This document shows positions 8,765 through 17,346 of a stretch of 64,000 bases of DNA, piece by piece. Each line of letters starts with the position of its first letter. Within the stretch, counting starts at the first letter, position 1. This stretch comes from Candidatus Eiseniibacteriota bacterium (GTDB lineage Bacteria; Eisenbacteria; RBG-16-71-46; CAIMUX01), in assembly GCA_020633975.1 (NCBI GenBank), contig JACKCR010000002.1:744001-808000 (forward strand), in the 5' to 3' direction. Under the pieces are notes generated by a model, which searched no databases, was not told the DNA's origin, and saw only the letters and a list, made by a program, of their open reading frames with translations. The position numbers and the translations under genes were made by a program.

Positions 8765-8777
8765 GGGGGAAATCCCC
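8765..8777. promoter_or_regulatory. Small palindrome in the divergent amidase/histidine kinase spacer
   Basis: A GGGGGAAATCCCC element lies in the 135-bp spacer from which the amidase (minus) and the histidine kinase (plus) diverge. It could be an operator for either gene. No convincing -35/-10 pair was found around it. Confidence 0.25.
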
Positions 8778-8834
8778 AAGATCTCTTCAGTGTTCGGCTG
8801 CAAATGCCGATGACCATTGAGGATGGGCGTTAAA

Positions 8835-10349
8835 ATGGCCGAAGGCACGGCAGCAACAACCACTTGGCTCGGTCGGGTCCTACCCGAATATGCCGGCAAA
8901 CCGCGTTTGATGATCTACGTGGTCGCTGTCGTCATGTGCGGAATTGGGACCCTCGCCCTCTCCGGCGGCCTCGCCGGGGCACGCGAACTCCTCGAGTGGG
9001 GACTCCTCGCCTGGTTCGCGGCCAACCTCCTCTCCGAGTTCCTCTGGCTGGAAGCCGAGAGCGGTGAAGCCACCGATTCCATGGCCACGACCATGAACCT
9101 CGGGGTCATCCTGCTCCTCGATCCCACCCAGGCGATCTGGATCATCGCGCTCTCCGTCTTCATCGCGACACGGTTCATCCAGAAGCGGGACTGGGTCAAG
9201 TCGCTGTTCGGGCTCGGTCAGATGGCGATCACGGGCGGAATCTCCGCCCATGTGTTCCGCCTCCTCCATCCGGACCCGGTTCTGTCGTCGGCGTTCGGGA
9301 CCACGCAGTCCGTGGGTGCGACGGTCGTCTGCGCCTCGGTGTACTTCCTCACGAACACGTTCTTGGTCGCAGGTGCGGTGGCCCTCCAGACGGAGTCGGG
9401 GCTCTGGAGCGTGTGGAGGGCGAACTGGGGGACGAGGAACAACATCGTCAGCTCGGTGGCGCTCTTCTCGCTGACCCCGCTCATGATCATCGCTTTCAGC
9501 TCGCTCGGATTCAGTGGCGTCCTCCTGTTCTTCCTCCCGCTCCTCATCGTGAAGAACCAGAACCGCGACTACATCCAGCTCAAGCGAATGACCGAAGAGA
9601 AGGTGCAGCGCGAGAAGCTGGTCGAAGCAGGCCGTATCGCGCGAGCCATCGGTCACGAGATCCGGAACTTCCTCGGTGTGATCTTGGGACGTGTGCAGCT
9701 CATGGACCGCCACGTCGAGCGGATGGGAGACGACAAGCTTCGGTCTGACCTGCGCCAGATTCGCGAGCAGATCGACAATCTCGCGGACCTCTCCAAGCAG
9801 ATCATGGAGTCCACGGAACGCGGCGTGCGTCCGCAGTCCACCGACGTGAACCGGTTCCTCCTCCATCAGGTGGAAATGCTGCGGCCGTACCCGACACTCG
9901 AAGGCGTGGAGATCGTTCCCGAGCTCAGCCCGGACGCGGGCATGGCCGAGTTCGACCGGGCGCAGATCCGTCAGGTCGTGGTGAACCTGATCAAGAACGC
10001 AGCCGAGGCGATGCGAGATGCCGACCCGCGCGTGGACGCTCCCGTCGTTACCGTTCGCTCCTTCGCGCTGGGCCGCGACCGCGTTCGGATCGAAGTGGAA
10101 GACAACGGCCCGGGCATTCCTCCGTCGCTCCAGGAGAAGGTGTTCGACCTCCTCTTCACGACGAAGAAGTACGGTCACGGATTCGGTCTCGCGACGTGCC
10201 GCGCGATCCTCCTCAAGCACCTGGGTCGAATCGACCTCCGTTCCGCGCCGGGAAGTGGCGCTACGTTCGTGCTCGAGCTCCCGCGTTCTCATCCGGAGAC
10301 GCAGAACGGAAGCGCGGAGCCGACCGTGGTCACCCGCGGCGCGGCGTAG
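8835..10349 (+). CDS. Membrane-bound sensor histidine kinase
   Basis: From the ATG at 8835 the protein has 504 residues. About seven hydrophobic segments in the first 230 residues form a membrane sensor. A short linker leads to the dimerization/phosphoacceptor helix with the H-box GHEIRNFLGVI (His about residue 274), then the ATPase domain with the N-box VVNLIKNAAEAM, DNGPGIP (G1) and YGHGFGLATC (G2). It would autophosphorylate and pass phosphate to a response regulator; none is encoded nearby, so it is an orphan here. Earlier TTG and ATG codons at 8817 and 8823 are possible but would add only a few residues. The 180 bp downstream carry the promoter of the next gene. Confidence 0.88.
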   Translation: MAEGTAATTTWLGRVLPEYAGKPRLMIYVVAVVMCGIGTLALSGGLAGARELLEWGLLAWFAANLLSEFLWLEAESGEATDSMATTMNLGVILLLDPTQAIWIIALSVFIATRFIQKRDWVKSLFGLGQMAITGGISAHVFRLLHPDPVLSSAFGTTQSVGATVVCASVYFLTNTFLVAGAVALQTESGLWSVWRANWGTRNNIVSSVALFSLTPLMIIAFSSLGFSGVLLFFLPLLIVKNQNRDYIQLKRMTEEKVQREKLVEAGRIARAIGHEIRNFLGVILGRVQLMDRHVERMGDDKLRSDLRQIREQIDNLADLSKQIMESTERGVRPQSTDVNRFLLHQVEMLRPYPTLEGVEIVPELSPDAGMAEFDRAQIRQVVVNLIKNAAEAMRDADPRVDAPVVTVRSFALGRDRVRIEVEDNGPGIPPSLQEKVFDLLFTTKKYGHGFGLATCRAILLKHLGRIDLRSAPGSGATFVLELPRSHPETQNGSAEPTVVTRGAA

Positions 10350-10424
10350 CTGGGCGTTGGCGACCGAACGAGTGTGAGTCGGCTGCGAACCGGCACCTCG
10401 TGTCTCGTCTTGCAGGAGTGCTGC

Positions 10425-10453
10425 TTGTCAGCCGTTCGGAGGGCCGCTATGGT
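10425..10453 (+). promoter_or_regulatory. Sigma70-like promoter of the M23 peptidase gene
   Basis: TTGTCA (10425-10430) and TATGGT (10448-10453) are separated by 17 bp. Transcription would start near 10460, about 70 bp upstream of the ATG. Confidence 0.65.
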
Positions 10454-10529
10454 TTCTGTGGGCGGGGTATCGTACGGACGGAGACCGTGTCGGCTCCGTA
10501 GCACCACCACGGAGGGAACCGTTCCGAAC

Positions 10530-11912
10530 ATGCCGTCTCAGCCGACGCGCGTCCTGCCGCGGACGCACCGGGCTTCCTTGGCCGCGCGCTTCCTCTCGCT
10601 CGGCATCGCCACTCCCGTTTCTCTGCTCCCCGTGCTGGCCTCGCTCGTGATTCTCGGTGGTCTCGTCGCCTGCTCGACCCCTGGTGCTGATCAAGAATCG
10701 GCGAGCGCGGTGGTCGTCGAAGCCGCGACGCCGCGTCCCGCGCCCCGCTGGACCACGGTCGCCGACACGGTACGTCGCGGGGACACACTCTCGGGCGTGC
10801 TTCTCCGGAACCGAGTCGGTGTCCAGGAGATCGGTCAGATTCTCCACCGGATGCGCACCGACGACCTCTTCTCTCCACGTTCGCTCCGTCCCGGCCAGGT
10901 GCTCACGGTATCCCGGGACGCGTTCGGTGGTTTCCGCCAGCTCCGGTTCGAGGTGTCGCGTGAAGACGTCCTCGTGTTCGAAGCGGTCGGTGATTCGGTC
11001 GAAGCGAGCTACGCGGATCTGGATCGCGAGGTCCGCCTTCGCAAGTTCGAGGGGGAGATCCGGAGCAGCTTCGACGAGGCGGTGCAGCGTTCCGGTGGCG
11101 ACTATCGACTCACACTCAAGGTCGCCGATCTCATGGCCTACGACATCGACTTCATGACCCAGCCCCGCGTGGGGGACCGATTCGAGGTGCTCGTCGAGGA
11201 GAAGTTCATCGAAGGTGAGTTCCTCGGCTACGGCGAGATCGTGTACGCGAACTACGACGGGGCCCTGGCCGACTGCGAAGCGTTCTACTACGAGTGGGGG
11301 GACGGAGCCGACGGACACTATCTGGCGGACGGTCGGGCTATGAAGAAGGCGTTCCTCAAGTCGCCTCTCAACTTCCGGCGGATCAGCTCCCATTTCGGCA
11401 AGCGGTTCCATCCGATCCGGAAGGTCTACAAGCACCACACTGGGGTGGACTACGCGGCCTCGTCCGGCACTCCGGTCGTCGCCCTCGGAGACGGGGTCGT
11501 CGACTATTGTGGGTGGAAGGGTGGCTACGGGAACGCGATCCGGATCCGGCACAACAAGCGGATGCAGACTCTCTACGGCCATCTCAAGGGGTTCGCCAAG
11601 GGGGTTGCCAAGGGCACGCGGGTGGAGCAGAACCAGGTCATCGGCTACGTCGGGAAGACCGGTCTCGCCACCGGGCCCCACCTCCATTTCGAGATGATCG
11701 AGAACGGGCGACAGATCGACCCCTTGGCCTTCGACAACGAACCGGCCGAGCCGATTCCCGCGGAGCACCTCGAGGAGTATCTCCGCTGGGCCGCCCAGGT
11801 CCGTGACCTGGAACACGATCTCCTGGCCGGCCAGATCGTTCCCCCGATCCGTCCCGCGGACGCCCCGTCAGGGACGCCAGACCTGGCCTCCTTCGCGTCA
11901 GACTCGGAGTAG
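10530..11912 (+). CDS. M23-family murein endopeptidase, lipoprotein
   Basis: The ATG at 10530 lies after a GGAGGG and downstream of the predicted promoter; the frame is open further upstream but that part is not protein-like. The 460-residue product has a long basic N-region, a hydrophobic segment and the lipobox LVAC-S, so it should be lipid-anchored. A LysM-like/OapA-like segment (TVRRGDTLSGVLLR) follows, and the C-terminal third is an M23 lysostaphin-type domain with the zinc ligands HHTGVD (H303, D307) and HLHFE (H384, H386). The layout matches MepM/NlpD-type proteins, which cut peptide cross-links in peptidoglycan or activate amidases. All zinc ligands are intact, which favours an active enzyme. 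Confidence 0.9.
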   Translation: MPSQPTRVLPRTHRASLAARFLSLGIATPVSLLPVLASLVILGGLVACSTPGADQESASAVVVEAATPRPAPRWTTVADTVRRGDTLSGVLLRNRVGVQEIGQILHRMRTDDLFSPRSLRPGQVLTVSRDAFGGFRQLRFEVSREDVLVFEAVGDSVEASYADLDREVRLRKFEGEIRSSFDEAVQRSGGDYRLTLKVADLMAYDIDFMTQPRVGDRFEVLVEEKFIEGEFLGYGEIVYANYDGALADCEAFYYEWGDGADGHYLADGRAMKKAFLKSPLNFRRISSHFGKRFHPIRKVYKHHTGVDYAASSGTPVVALGDGVVDYCGWKGGYGNAIRIRHNKRMQTLYGHLKGFAKGVAKGTRVEQNQVIGYVGKTGLATGPHLHFEMIENGRQIDPLAFDNEPAEPIPAEHLEEYLRWAAQVRDLEHDLLAGQIVPPIRPADAPSGTPDLASFASDSE

Positions 11913-11986
11913 CCCGGCGGGCTCGTCGATACTTCCATCCCAGCGATCGGGGCGGGGTCTCTGCCGTTTCGTCGGGTTCGGCCTCG

Positions 11987-12015
11987 TTGACACCTCACGA
12001 GGCGGATGCTAGCCT
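11987..12015 (+). promoter_or_regulatory. Sigma70-like promoter before the polyprenyl synthase operon
   Basis: A perfect TTGACA (11987-11992) and TAGCCT (12010-12015) are separated by 17 bp, 100 bp upstream of the first gene of the run ending with purM. Confidence 0.68.
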
Positions 12016-12114
12016 CCGGCGTTCAAGGGAACACTCACCCGCGTCGGGAGATCGGCCACGCCTTTCTGCGGTTCGGGTTGCGCCAACACTTTCCGCGAGA
12101 GGAATTCCTAGTCC

Positions 12115-13134
12115 TTGTCGAACCTGGAGTCCTTCGTCCGTTCGGTTCAGTCCGATTCCGACCTCCGCGAGTTCCAGGATCCAGTCGCAGGCGAGCTGGA
12201 AGACCTCCAACGCTCGATGGCCGACTTCTTCCAGAACTCACTGGCCCTCCTGCAGGGAGTGGGCAGCTATTTGCTTGGAGTTCGGGGGAAGATGTTCCGC
12301 CCGACCGTCCTGCTCCTCATCTCGAAGATGGGGACGTCCAAGCGCGACGACGCGATCTTCGCGGCGACGGTCGTGGAGTTGATCCACCTCGCTACTCTGA
12401 TCCACGACGACACCATCGACCGGAGCGCCGTCCGCCGGGGTCTTCCGACCTTGAACGCCATGTTCAATGACCAGGTCGCGACCATCCTCGGCGACTACAT
12501 CTACACGAAGGCGTTCTGCGAGCTGATCGATCGCGACATGCCTCGACTCGTTCCGGTGATCGCCAAGACGACGCACCGGATGACCGCAGGCGAAGTGCTC
12601 GCGATCGAGCAGAAGCGCGCAGTGACCCTGTCCGAGAAGGACTACTTCCACCTCCTCGACGAGAAGACCGCGTCGCTCATGGGCGCGGCTGCCCGATCCG
12701 GCGCAATCCTCGCCGGAATGGACGACGACGCCGTGGAGGAGATGACCCAGTTCGGCGAGAACTTGGGACGTGCCTACCAGGTGACGGACGACCTCTTCGA
12801 CTACATCGGGACCGAGGGCCAGCTCGGCAAGGGTGTCGGCTCGGATCTCTCCGCCGGCAAGATCACGCTGCCTCTCATCCATGCGCTCCAGAACGTGACC
12901 CACACGAGCGAACGCGAGTTCCTCCAGGAGATCACGAAGCGCGGGAAGTTCGACGAGGCGGAGTGGAACGAACTCCTCGGGATCCTCCGGTCCTGCGGTG
13001 CTCTCGAGTACACGCGTGACACGGCGCTCGGGCTCGCCGACACAGCGGTCGATCGCCTCCGCATTCTGCCGGAAGGGGTCTACCGCGATTCCCTGGAGAA
13101 GGCGGTCGCGTACGCGGTCCAACGGATCCACTGA
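12115..13134 (+). CDS. Trans-isoprenyl diphosphate synthase (octaprenyl/heptaprenyl type)
   Basis: The 339-residue protein has both aspartate-rich motifs of the polyprenyl synthase fold: HDDTIDRSAVRRGLPT (D98-D99-x2-D102) and DDLFDYIG (from residue 225), each binding Mg-diphosphate. The short DDxxD first motif is that of medium/long-chain enzymes, which make the side chain of respiratory quinones; a second, FPP-synthase-like enzyme is encoded at 22449. The start is a TTG at 12115 with GAGAGGAA about ten bases upstream; no ATG lies close by in this frame. It heads a co-directional run with rsfS. Confidence 0.88.
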   Translation: MSNLESFVRSVQSDSDLREFQDPVAGELEDLQRSMADFFQNSLALLQGVGSYLLGVRGKMFRPTVLLLISKMGTSKRDDAIFAATVVELIHLATLIHDDTIDRSAVRRGLPTLNAMFNDQVATILGDYIYTKAFCELIDRDMPRLVPVIAKTTHRMTAGEVLAIEQKRAVTLSEKDYFHLLDEKTASLMGAAARSGAILAGMDDDAVEEMTQFGENLGRAYQVTDDLFDYIGTEGQLGKGVGSDLSAGKITLPLIHALQNVTHTSEREFLQEITKRGKFDEAEWNELLGILRSCGALEYTRDTALGLADTAVDRLRILPEGVYRDSLEKAVAYAVQRIH

Positions 13135-13197
13135 TCGGGAGGAGGTCGCCTCGCTCTCGCTTCATTCCAACCCGGCAAGACACCTGGAGACGACGCG

Positions 13198-13659
13198 ATG
13201 ACCGGACCCGAGACGGAACGGGAATCCTACGAACTGGCGCGGCGCATCGCCGACCTCATGTTGGAGAAGGCTGCCACCGACGTCCTCGTCCTCGACCTGC
13301 GGACTCTCTCGTCCGCCTGTGACTACTTCGTCATCTGCACCGCGGCGAGCGAGCCGCAGGTGAAGGCGATCGCGGAGCACGTCGAGGAGACGGTGAAGAA
13401 GGAACTGGGCGAAGGCCCGTGGCACATCGAGGGCCGGAGCCAACGTCGTTGGGTTCTCCTCGACTTCGTCCACGTGGTCGCTCACGTGTTCCACAAGGAA
13501 GCGCGCGATTACTATCTGCTCGAGCGACTCTGGTCCGACGCTCCCCAGGAGGAGGTCCTCCCGAAGAAGACGGGGGTGAGGGCGGCCAGTGGCAAAGCGG
13601 GGACGCTCGAAGTTTCGGATGAATGGGAAGACGCCTCCGAGGAAGGAGAGGACGAATGA
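13198..13659 (+). CDS. rsfS: Ribosomal silencing factor RsfS
   Basis: RsfS (YbeB/Iojap) binds ribosomal protein L14 and blocks joining of the ribosomal subunits under nutrient limitation. The 153-residue product contains the conserved core VLDLRTLSSACDYFVICTA, then PWHIEGRSQRRWVLLDF and VVAHVFHKEARDYYLLERLW, all diagnostic. A 40-residue acidic C-terminal tail (DEWEDASEEGEDE) extends past the usual end. Its stop overlaps the ATG of the kinase gene by four bases. Confidence 0.93.
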   Translation: MTGPETERESYELARRIADLMLEKAATDVLVLDLRTLSSACDYFVICTAASEPQVKAIAEHVEETVKKELGEGPWHIEGRSQRRWVLLDFVHVVAHVFHKEARDYYLLERLWSDAPQEEVLPKKTGVRAASGKAGTLEVSDEWEDASEEGEDE

Positions 13660-14576
13660 GTCTCTTGGTCGTTGGGTCGGTAGCGCTCGACACGGTCGAG
13701 ACGCCCGCGGGGAAGAGGGACTCCGCCCTCGGCGGATCTGCTTCCTACTTCTCGCTGGCGGCGGTTCGCTACTGCCCAGTGCATCTCGTCGCCGTCGTGG
13801 GTTCGGACTTCCCTGGCCAGAACCGCGACCTTCTCGCGAAGGAAGGGGTGGACCTGACCGGGCTCCAGACTGCGGACGGCCCGACCTTCCGCTGGGGCGG
13901 CGTCTACCACGAAGACATGAACCGTCGGGACACGCTGTTCACCGAACTCGGAGTATTCGAGACGTTCCATCCGGAGCTCCCCGAATCCTACCGAGAGCTG
14001 CCCTACGTGCTCCTCGCGAACATCGATCCGGAGCTGCAGCTCGAAGTGCTCGAGCAAACCCGCTCCCCACGGCTCGTCGCGCTCGACACGATGAACTTCT
14101 GGATCTCGTCCAAGCTCGACGCGCTCCATCGGGTGCTCGAGAAGGTGCACCTCTTCTTCCTCAACGACGAAGAGGCGAAGCAGCTGACCGGAAAGACCAA
14201 CGTGCTCACGGCGGCCCGCGAGATCTTGCGGATGGGCCCGCGCATGGTCGTGATCAAGCGCGGCGAGCATGGCGCTCTCACCCTGACCGAGCATGGATGG
14301 TTTTCGCTCACCGCGTTTCCCGTGGAGTCTCTGCAGGATCCGACCGGAGCCGGGGATTCGTTTGCCGGTGGTATGCTCGGGTATCTCGCATCGCGCGGCG
14401 GTCGTCTCGACGACGGCGAGCTGCGCCGAGCCGTCGCACATGGAACGGCGGTTGCGTCGCACACCGTCGAGCACTTCGGTGTCGACGGCCTACTCGAACT
14501 CGACAGGGCGAAGATCGATGCGCGGGTGCGCGAGGTCTGGGACCTCTCGCGGTTCGAGCTCGAGGAGGGAGCGTGA
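13656..14576 (+). CDS. PfkB-family carbohydrate/nucleoside kinase
   Basis: The 306-residue protein has the ribokinase-fold signature: GGSASYFSLAAVR near the N-terminus and the anion-hole/catalytic motif QDPTGAGDSFAGGMLGYL near residue 230. The Asp of GAGD is the catalytic base. The family phosphorylates sugars or nucleosides (ribokinase, adenosine kinase, fructokinase); the substrate cannot be named. The ATG at 13656 overlaps the rsfS stop and the stop overlaps the GTG of the next gene, so it sits in a translationally coupled run with rsfS and purM, which may hint at nucleoside or ribose metabolism. Confidence 0.88.
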   Translation: MSLLVVGSVALDTVETPAGKRDSALGGSASYFSLAAVRYCPVHLVAVVGSDFPGQNRDLLAKEGVDLTGLQTADGPTFRWGGVYHEDMNRRDTLFTELGVFETFHPELPESYRELPYVLLANIDPELQLEVLEQTRSPRLVALDTMNFWISSKLDALHRVLEKVHLFFLNDEEAKQLTGKTNVLTAAREILRMGPRMVVIKRGEHGALTLTEHGWFSLTAFPVESLQDPTGAGDSFAGGMLGYLASRGGRLDDGELRRAVAHGTAVASHTVEHFGVDGLLELDRAKIDARVREVWDLSRFELEEGA

Positions 14577-15259
14577 TTCCGAATCTGGACGCCGGCCTCG
14601 AGCGCTCGCTCGGATCTCTGCGTGGGGTGCGCTCCGTTCGAATCGAGCGCGAGTCCGAGGGGAACCTCCAAGTCTTCGTCGTGGCCGAAGACCACTCCAC
14701 ACCCGAGGCGATCGTTGCGCAGGTGCGCACCCTGGTCCGGGCCGAGCGGGGAGAGGACCTCCTCCCGAACAACGTGCACGTGGCGCAGGTCGTACCCGCC
14801 CGGAGCGAGCGGATCCGGCTCGTCTTCCGTTCGGTCCACATCTACCGCGAGGGACAGCGGGCCGAGGCTCAGGTCGAGCTCTTCGAAGGGGAGCGGAGCC
14901 GCGTGGGTAGGGCGGAAGGCGTGGCCGTTCGCGGCGGTCTCATCCGTCTCGTCGCACTGGCGACGCTCGACGCCGTCGGCCCGGCCTTCGGTCGGGACGT
15001 CGCGATCGATCTCGCAGCGGCGCAGCGGAAGCGGATCGGCGGGCGCTCGTTCGTGCTCTGTCATCTCGTCTTGGTCCGCCGGCGGGAGGAGCAGCACCTG
15101 TCGGGCAGCGTTCTCGTGACGAGCGACCCGCTCGAGGCGACCGTGTTCGCAGTCCTCGACGCGCTCAACCGGGTGCTTCCGGAGAAGGCGGTGGAGGAAG
15201 AGATCGAATACGAGGTGGAGGACATCGTCGCGCTCCACCGAGAGGGAGATTGGGCGTGA
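14573..15259 (+). CDS. Conserved-looking protein of unknown function
   Basis: I do not recognise this 228-residue protein. It has no signal peptide or membrane segment and contains one Cys. The first 80 residues look like a small alpha/beta unit (SLRGVRSVRIERESEGNLQ, PEAIVAQVRTLV). The rest reads as two similar halves of beta strands followed by a helix (RIRLVFRSVHIYREGQRAEA...RLVALATLDAVGP and FVLCHLVLVRRREEQHLSGS...TVFAVLDALNRVLP), suggesting an internal duplication. The GTG at 14573 overlaps the kinase stop, with GAGGAGG five bases before it, and its own stop overlaps the purM start. Tight coupling on both sides suggests a real, functionally linked gene. Confidence 0.75.
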   Translation: MIPNLDAGLERSLGSLRGVRSVRIERESEGNLQVFVVAEDHSTPEAIVAQVRTLVRAERGEDLLPNNVHVAQVVPARSERIRLVFRSVHIYREGQRAEAQVELFEGERSRVGRAEGVAVRGGLIRLVALATLDAVGPAFGRDVAIDLAAAQRKRIGGRSFVLCHLVLVRRREEQHLSGSVLVTSDPLEATVFAVLDALNRVLPEKAVEEEIEYEVEDIVALHREGDWA

Positions 15260-16293
15260 GTCAGAGCGGTGCGAGCTACCGGGACGCCGGCGTCGACATC
15301 GACGAGGCCCAGACCGCGGTCCGCGGGATCCAAGCGATGGTGGCCTCGACCCGCACGTCCCGGGTCGAGAGTGAACTCGGCGTGTTCGCCGGGTTCTTCG
15401 CCTATCCGGATGCCGGCTCGGAGAGGCTCCTCGTCGCCTCGACCGACGGCGTCGGCACGAAACTCAAACTCACCGCGCAGCTCGGCCGCTGGGCCGACGC
15501 CGGGTTCGACATCGTCTCCCACTGCACCAGTGACATCCTCGTCCACGGCGCTAGGCCGCTCTTCTTCCTCGACTACATCGGCACCGGGAAGCTCTCCGCG
15601 GCCGTCGTCGAACAGCTCGTCTCCGGAATGAGCGAGGCATGTCGCGCCACCGGCACGGCGATCCTCGGCGGGGAGACGGCCGAGATGCCGGGAGTCTACG
15701 GCTCCGGGGACCTCGACTTGGTCGGGACGCTGGTCGGCGAGGTGAAGCGAAGTGATCTCGTGGACGGACGCTCGATCCGGCCTGGGGACGTCCTCCTCGG
15801 CCTGGCTTCGATCGGTCTCCACACGAACGGCTACTCGCTTGCCCGTCGGATCGTGGGCTCGGACGCACGTCCCGAGGTCTTGGGCGAGTCCCCAGAGGCC
15901 GGGGGCCCCACCTGGGGGGACATGCTCCTCGCCCGGCACCGCCTCTACTTCCCGAGGGTGAGCCCCTTGCTCGGCCAGGTGCCGATCGAGGGGATGGTTC
16001 ACATCACCGGCGGCGGACTCGTCGACAACACACCACGCATCCTCCCAGCTGGGTGTAGAGCCCACATCCGGGTCGGCAGTTGGCCGGTTCTACCCGTGTT
16101 CCGACACCTGGTGGAGCGCGGCGGAATGGACCGTGCGGAGGCCCATCGGGTCTTCAACATGGGAATCGGCTACGTCCTCATCGTCCGGCCGGAGCAGGTG
16201 GCCGAGGTTCAGGCCCGCCTGGCCGAGACTGGGGAGCCTGCCTTCGAGATCGGAACCATCGAGACGGGGGAGCGGGGCGTCGAGCTGAGCTGA
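15256..16293 (+). CDS. purM: Phosphoribosylformylglycinamidine cyclo-ligase (AIR synthetase)
   Basis: PurM closes the imidazole ring in step five of de novo purine synthesis, using ATP to make AIR from FGAM. The 345-residue product has the family landmarks SYRDAGVDID at the N-terminus, STDGVGTKLK, DILVHGARPLFFLDYIGTGKL, TAILGGETAEMPGVY and HITGGGLVDNTPR. I chose the GTG at 15256, which overlaps the preceding stop, over the TTG two codons earlier. It is the last gene of the coupled run; purine genes are otherwise absent from the window. Confidence 0.95.
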   Translation: MSQSGASYRDAGVDIDEAQTAVRGIQAMVASTRTSRVESELGVFAGFFAYPDAGSERLLVASTDGVGTKLKLTAQLGRWADAGFDIVSHCTSDILVHGARPLFFLDYIGTGKLSAAVVEQLVSGMSEACRATGTAILGGETAEMPGVYGSGDLDLVGTLVGEVKRSDLVDGRSIRPGDVLLGLASIGLHTNGYSLARRIVGSDARPEVLGESPEAGGPTWGDMLLARHRLYFPRVSPLLGQVPIEGMVHITGGGLVDNTPRILPAGCRAHIRVGSWPVLPVFRHLVERGGMDRAEAHRVFNMGIGYVLIVRPEQVAEVQARLAETGEPAFEIGTIETGERGVELS

Positions 16294-16386
16294 CCCGGCC
16301 CGGGCGGTCACTGGGCGGTCTTCCTCGACCCCGGCGCGGCCACTTCGCCCGACTCCGGCCCCTGGCGTCCCGCCGAAGAAAACGCG

Positions 16387-16416
16387 TTGACACTTCCATG
16401 GGGCGGAATCTATTCT
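16387..16416 (+). promoter_or_regulatory. Sigma70-like promoter of tRNA-Val
   Basis: A perfect TTGACA (16387-16392) and TATTCT (16411-16416) are separated by 18 bp. Predicted initiation is only a few bases before the tRNA 5' end at 16430. Confidence 0.75.
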
Positions 16417-16429
16417 CCCCGTTCGGTTA

Positions 16430-16506
16430 GGGCGATTAGCTCAGCTGGTTAGAGTGCTTGCTTGACATGCAAGAGGTCACTGGTTCGATTCCAGTATCGC
16501 CCACCA
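16430..16506 (+). tRNA. tRNA-Val (anticodon GAC)
   Basis: A complete cloverleaf can be folded: acceptor GGGCGAT/ATCGCCC, D arm GCTC/GAGT, anticodon stem CTTGC/GCAAG with loop TTGACAT, T arm ACTGG-TTCGATT-CCAGT, discriminator A at 16503. The anticodon GAC reads valine GUC/GUU. The 3' CCA is encoded (16504-16506), unlike in the tRNA-Arg at 32284. Confidence 0.97.
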
Positions 16507-16660
16507 GCTTTACATACCCGGGAGGGCACCGACTCCTGGGGCGGAAGATCGATCCAAGCAGGAGCGCCGCTCCTCACCCGCCGGCCAAAACGAGCCAGGC
16601 AGGGTTCCGGACCCCGAAGGGCCTCCTCACGTAGTTGAGGTGGGTTCGTCGTGGGCGTGG

Positions 16661-16684
16661 GGCGGCCTTCGGGTCGCCTTTTTT
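16661..16684 (+). terminator. Rho-independent terminator/attenuator in the infC leader
   Basis: A 7-bp stem (GGCGGCC/GGTCGCC, one G-U pair) capped by a UUCG tetraloop is followed by six T residues, the longest T-run I saw in the window. It lies 155 bp after tRNA-Val and 42 bp before the infC start codon. A smaller hairpin (CCTCA/TGAGG, 16625-16640) precedes it. It could simply end the tRNA transcript, or act as an attenuator of infC-rpmI-rplT, as in organisms where L20 controls its own operon through the infC leader. Confidence 0.75.
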
Positions 16685-16713
16685 CGTTTCGTGTCCGTGG
16701 AAAGGACGGTGCA

Positions 16714-16729
16714 AGGAGGGTTTGCTATT
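16714..16729 (+). promoter_or_regulatory. Shine-Dalgarno and AUU start codon of infC
   Basis: AGGAGG (16714-16719), seven bases of spacer and ATT (16727-16729). The in-frame sequence upstream runs into the terminator hairpin and is not IF3-like, so the ATT is the best start. An AUU start is the known basis of infC autoregulation in E. coli, because IF3 rejects non-canonical initiation codons. Confidence 0.8.
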
Positions 16730-17287
16730 CCGCCTAAATCAGACCTCGCGAGGGTGAATGACAAGATCCGGTCGCCGATGGTCCGGGTCGTCGGTGATGA
16801 CGGCAATCAGCTCGGAGTGATGGCGATCTCCGATGCACTTCGGATGGCACGTGAGATGGGGCAGGACCTCGTCGAAGTGGCTCCGAATGCGAAGCCGCCC
16901 GTCTGCCGGGTCATGGACTACGGGAAGTACAAGTACCAGCAGTCCAAGCGAGACGCGATGGCGAAGAAGCGCCAGCACCAGACCCAGGTCAAGGAGGTCA
17001 AGCTCCGCCCGAAGATCGAGCGGCACGACTTCGAGACCAAGATGCGCAACGCGCGCAAGTTCCTCGGCGAGAGGGACAAGGTCAAGGTGACGGTCATGTT
17101 TCGCGGTCGCGAGATGTCTCACCCGCAGTTGGGGTACGAGCTCCTCCAGGCCGTGATCGCCGAACTCACGGACATCGGCCAGGTGGAACAGAATCCGTCG
17201 GCGGAAGGACGGACGATTACGATGCTGCTCTCGCCGCTGCCGCAAGGGGCGAAGACGAGCTCCAAGAGCGCGGCCGAAGACGAGTGA
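16727..17287 (+). CDS. infC: Translation initiation factor IF-3
   Basis: IF3 binds the 30S subunit, keeps it apart from 50S and proofreads the start codon. From the AUU at 16727 the product has 186 residues: N-terminal domain ([19 protein letters not shown], then [23 protein letters not shown]-type sequence), a Lys-rich linker helix, and the C-terminal domain ([34 protein letters not shown]). A Ser/Lys tail follows. It heads the classical infC-rpmI-rplT block. The AUU codon and the terminator-like leader suggest control both by IF3 itself and by attenuation. Confidence 0.95.
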   Translation: MPPKSDLARVNDKIRSPMVRVVGDDGNQLGVMAISDALRMAREMGQDLVEVAPNAKPPVCRVMDYGKYKYQQSKRDAMAKKRQHQTQVKEVKLRPKIERHDFETKMRNARKFLGERDKVKVTVMFRGREMSHPQLGYELLQAVIAELTDIGQVEQNPSAEGRTITMLLSPLPQGAKTSSKSAAEDE

Positions 17288-17346
17288 GCGACTCCGTCGG
17301 ATCGACGGACGCGAGTTTCGCAAGACGAGGAAAGGAGGGCACGAGG

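Noticed and set aside
10374-10529. N-terminal extension of the M23 peptidase
   Set aside because: It would include the promoter (10425-10453), and the lipobox signal would be buried far inside the protein.
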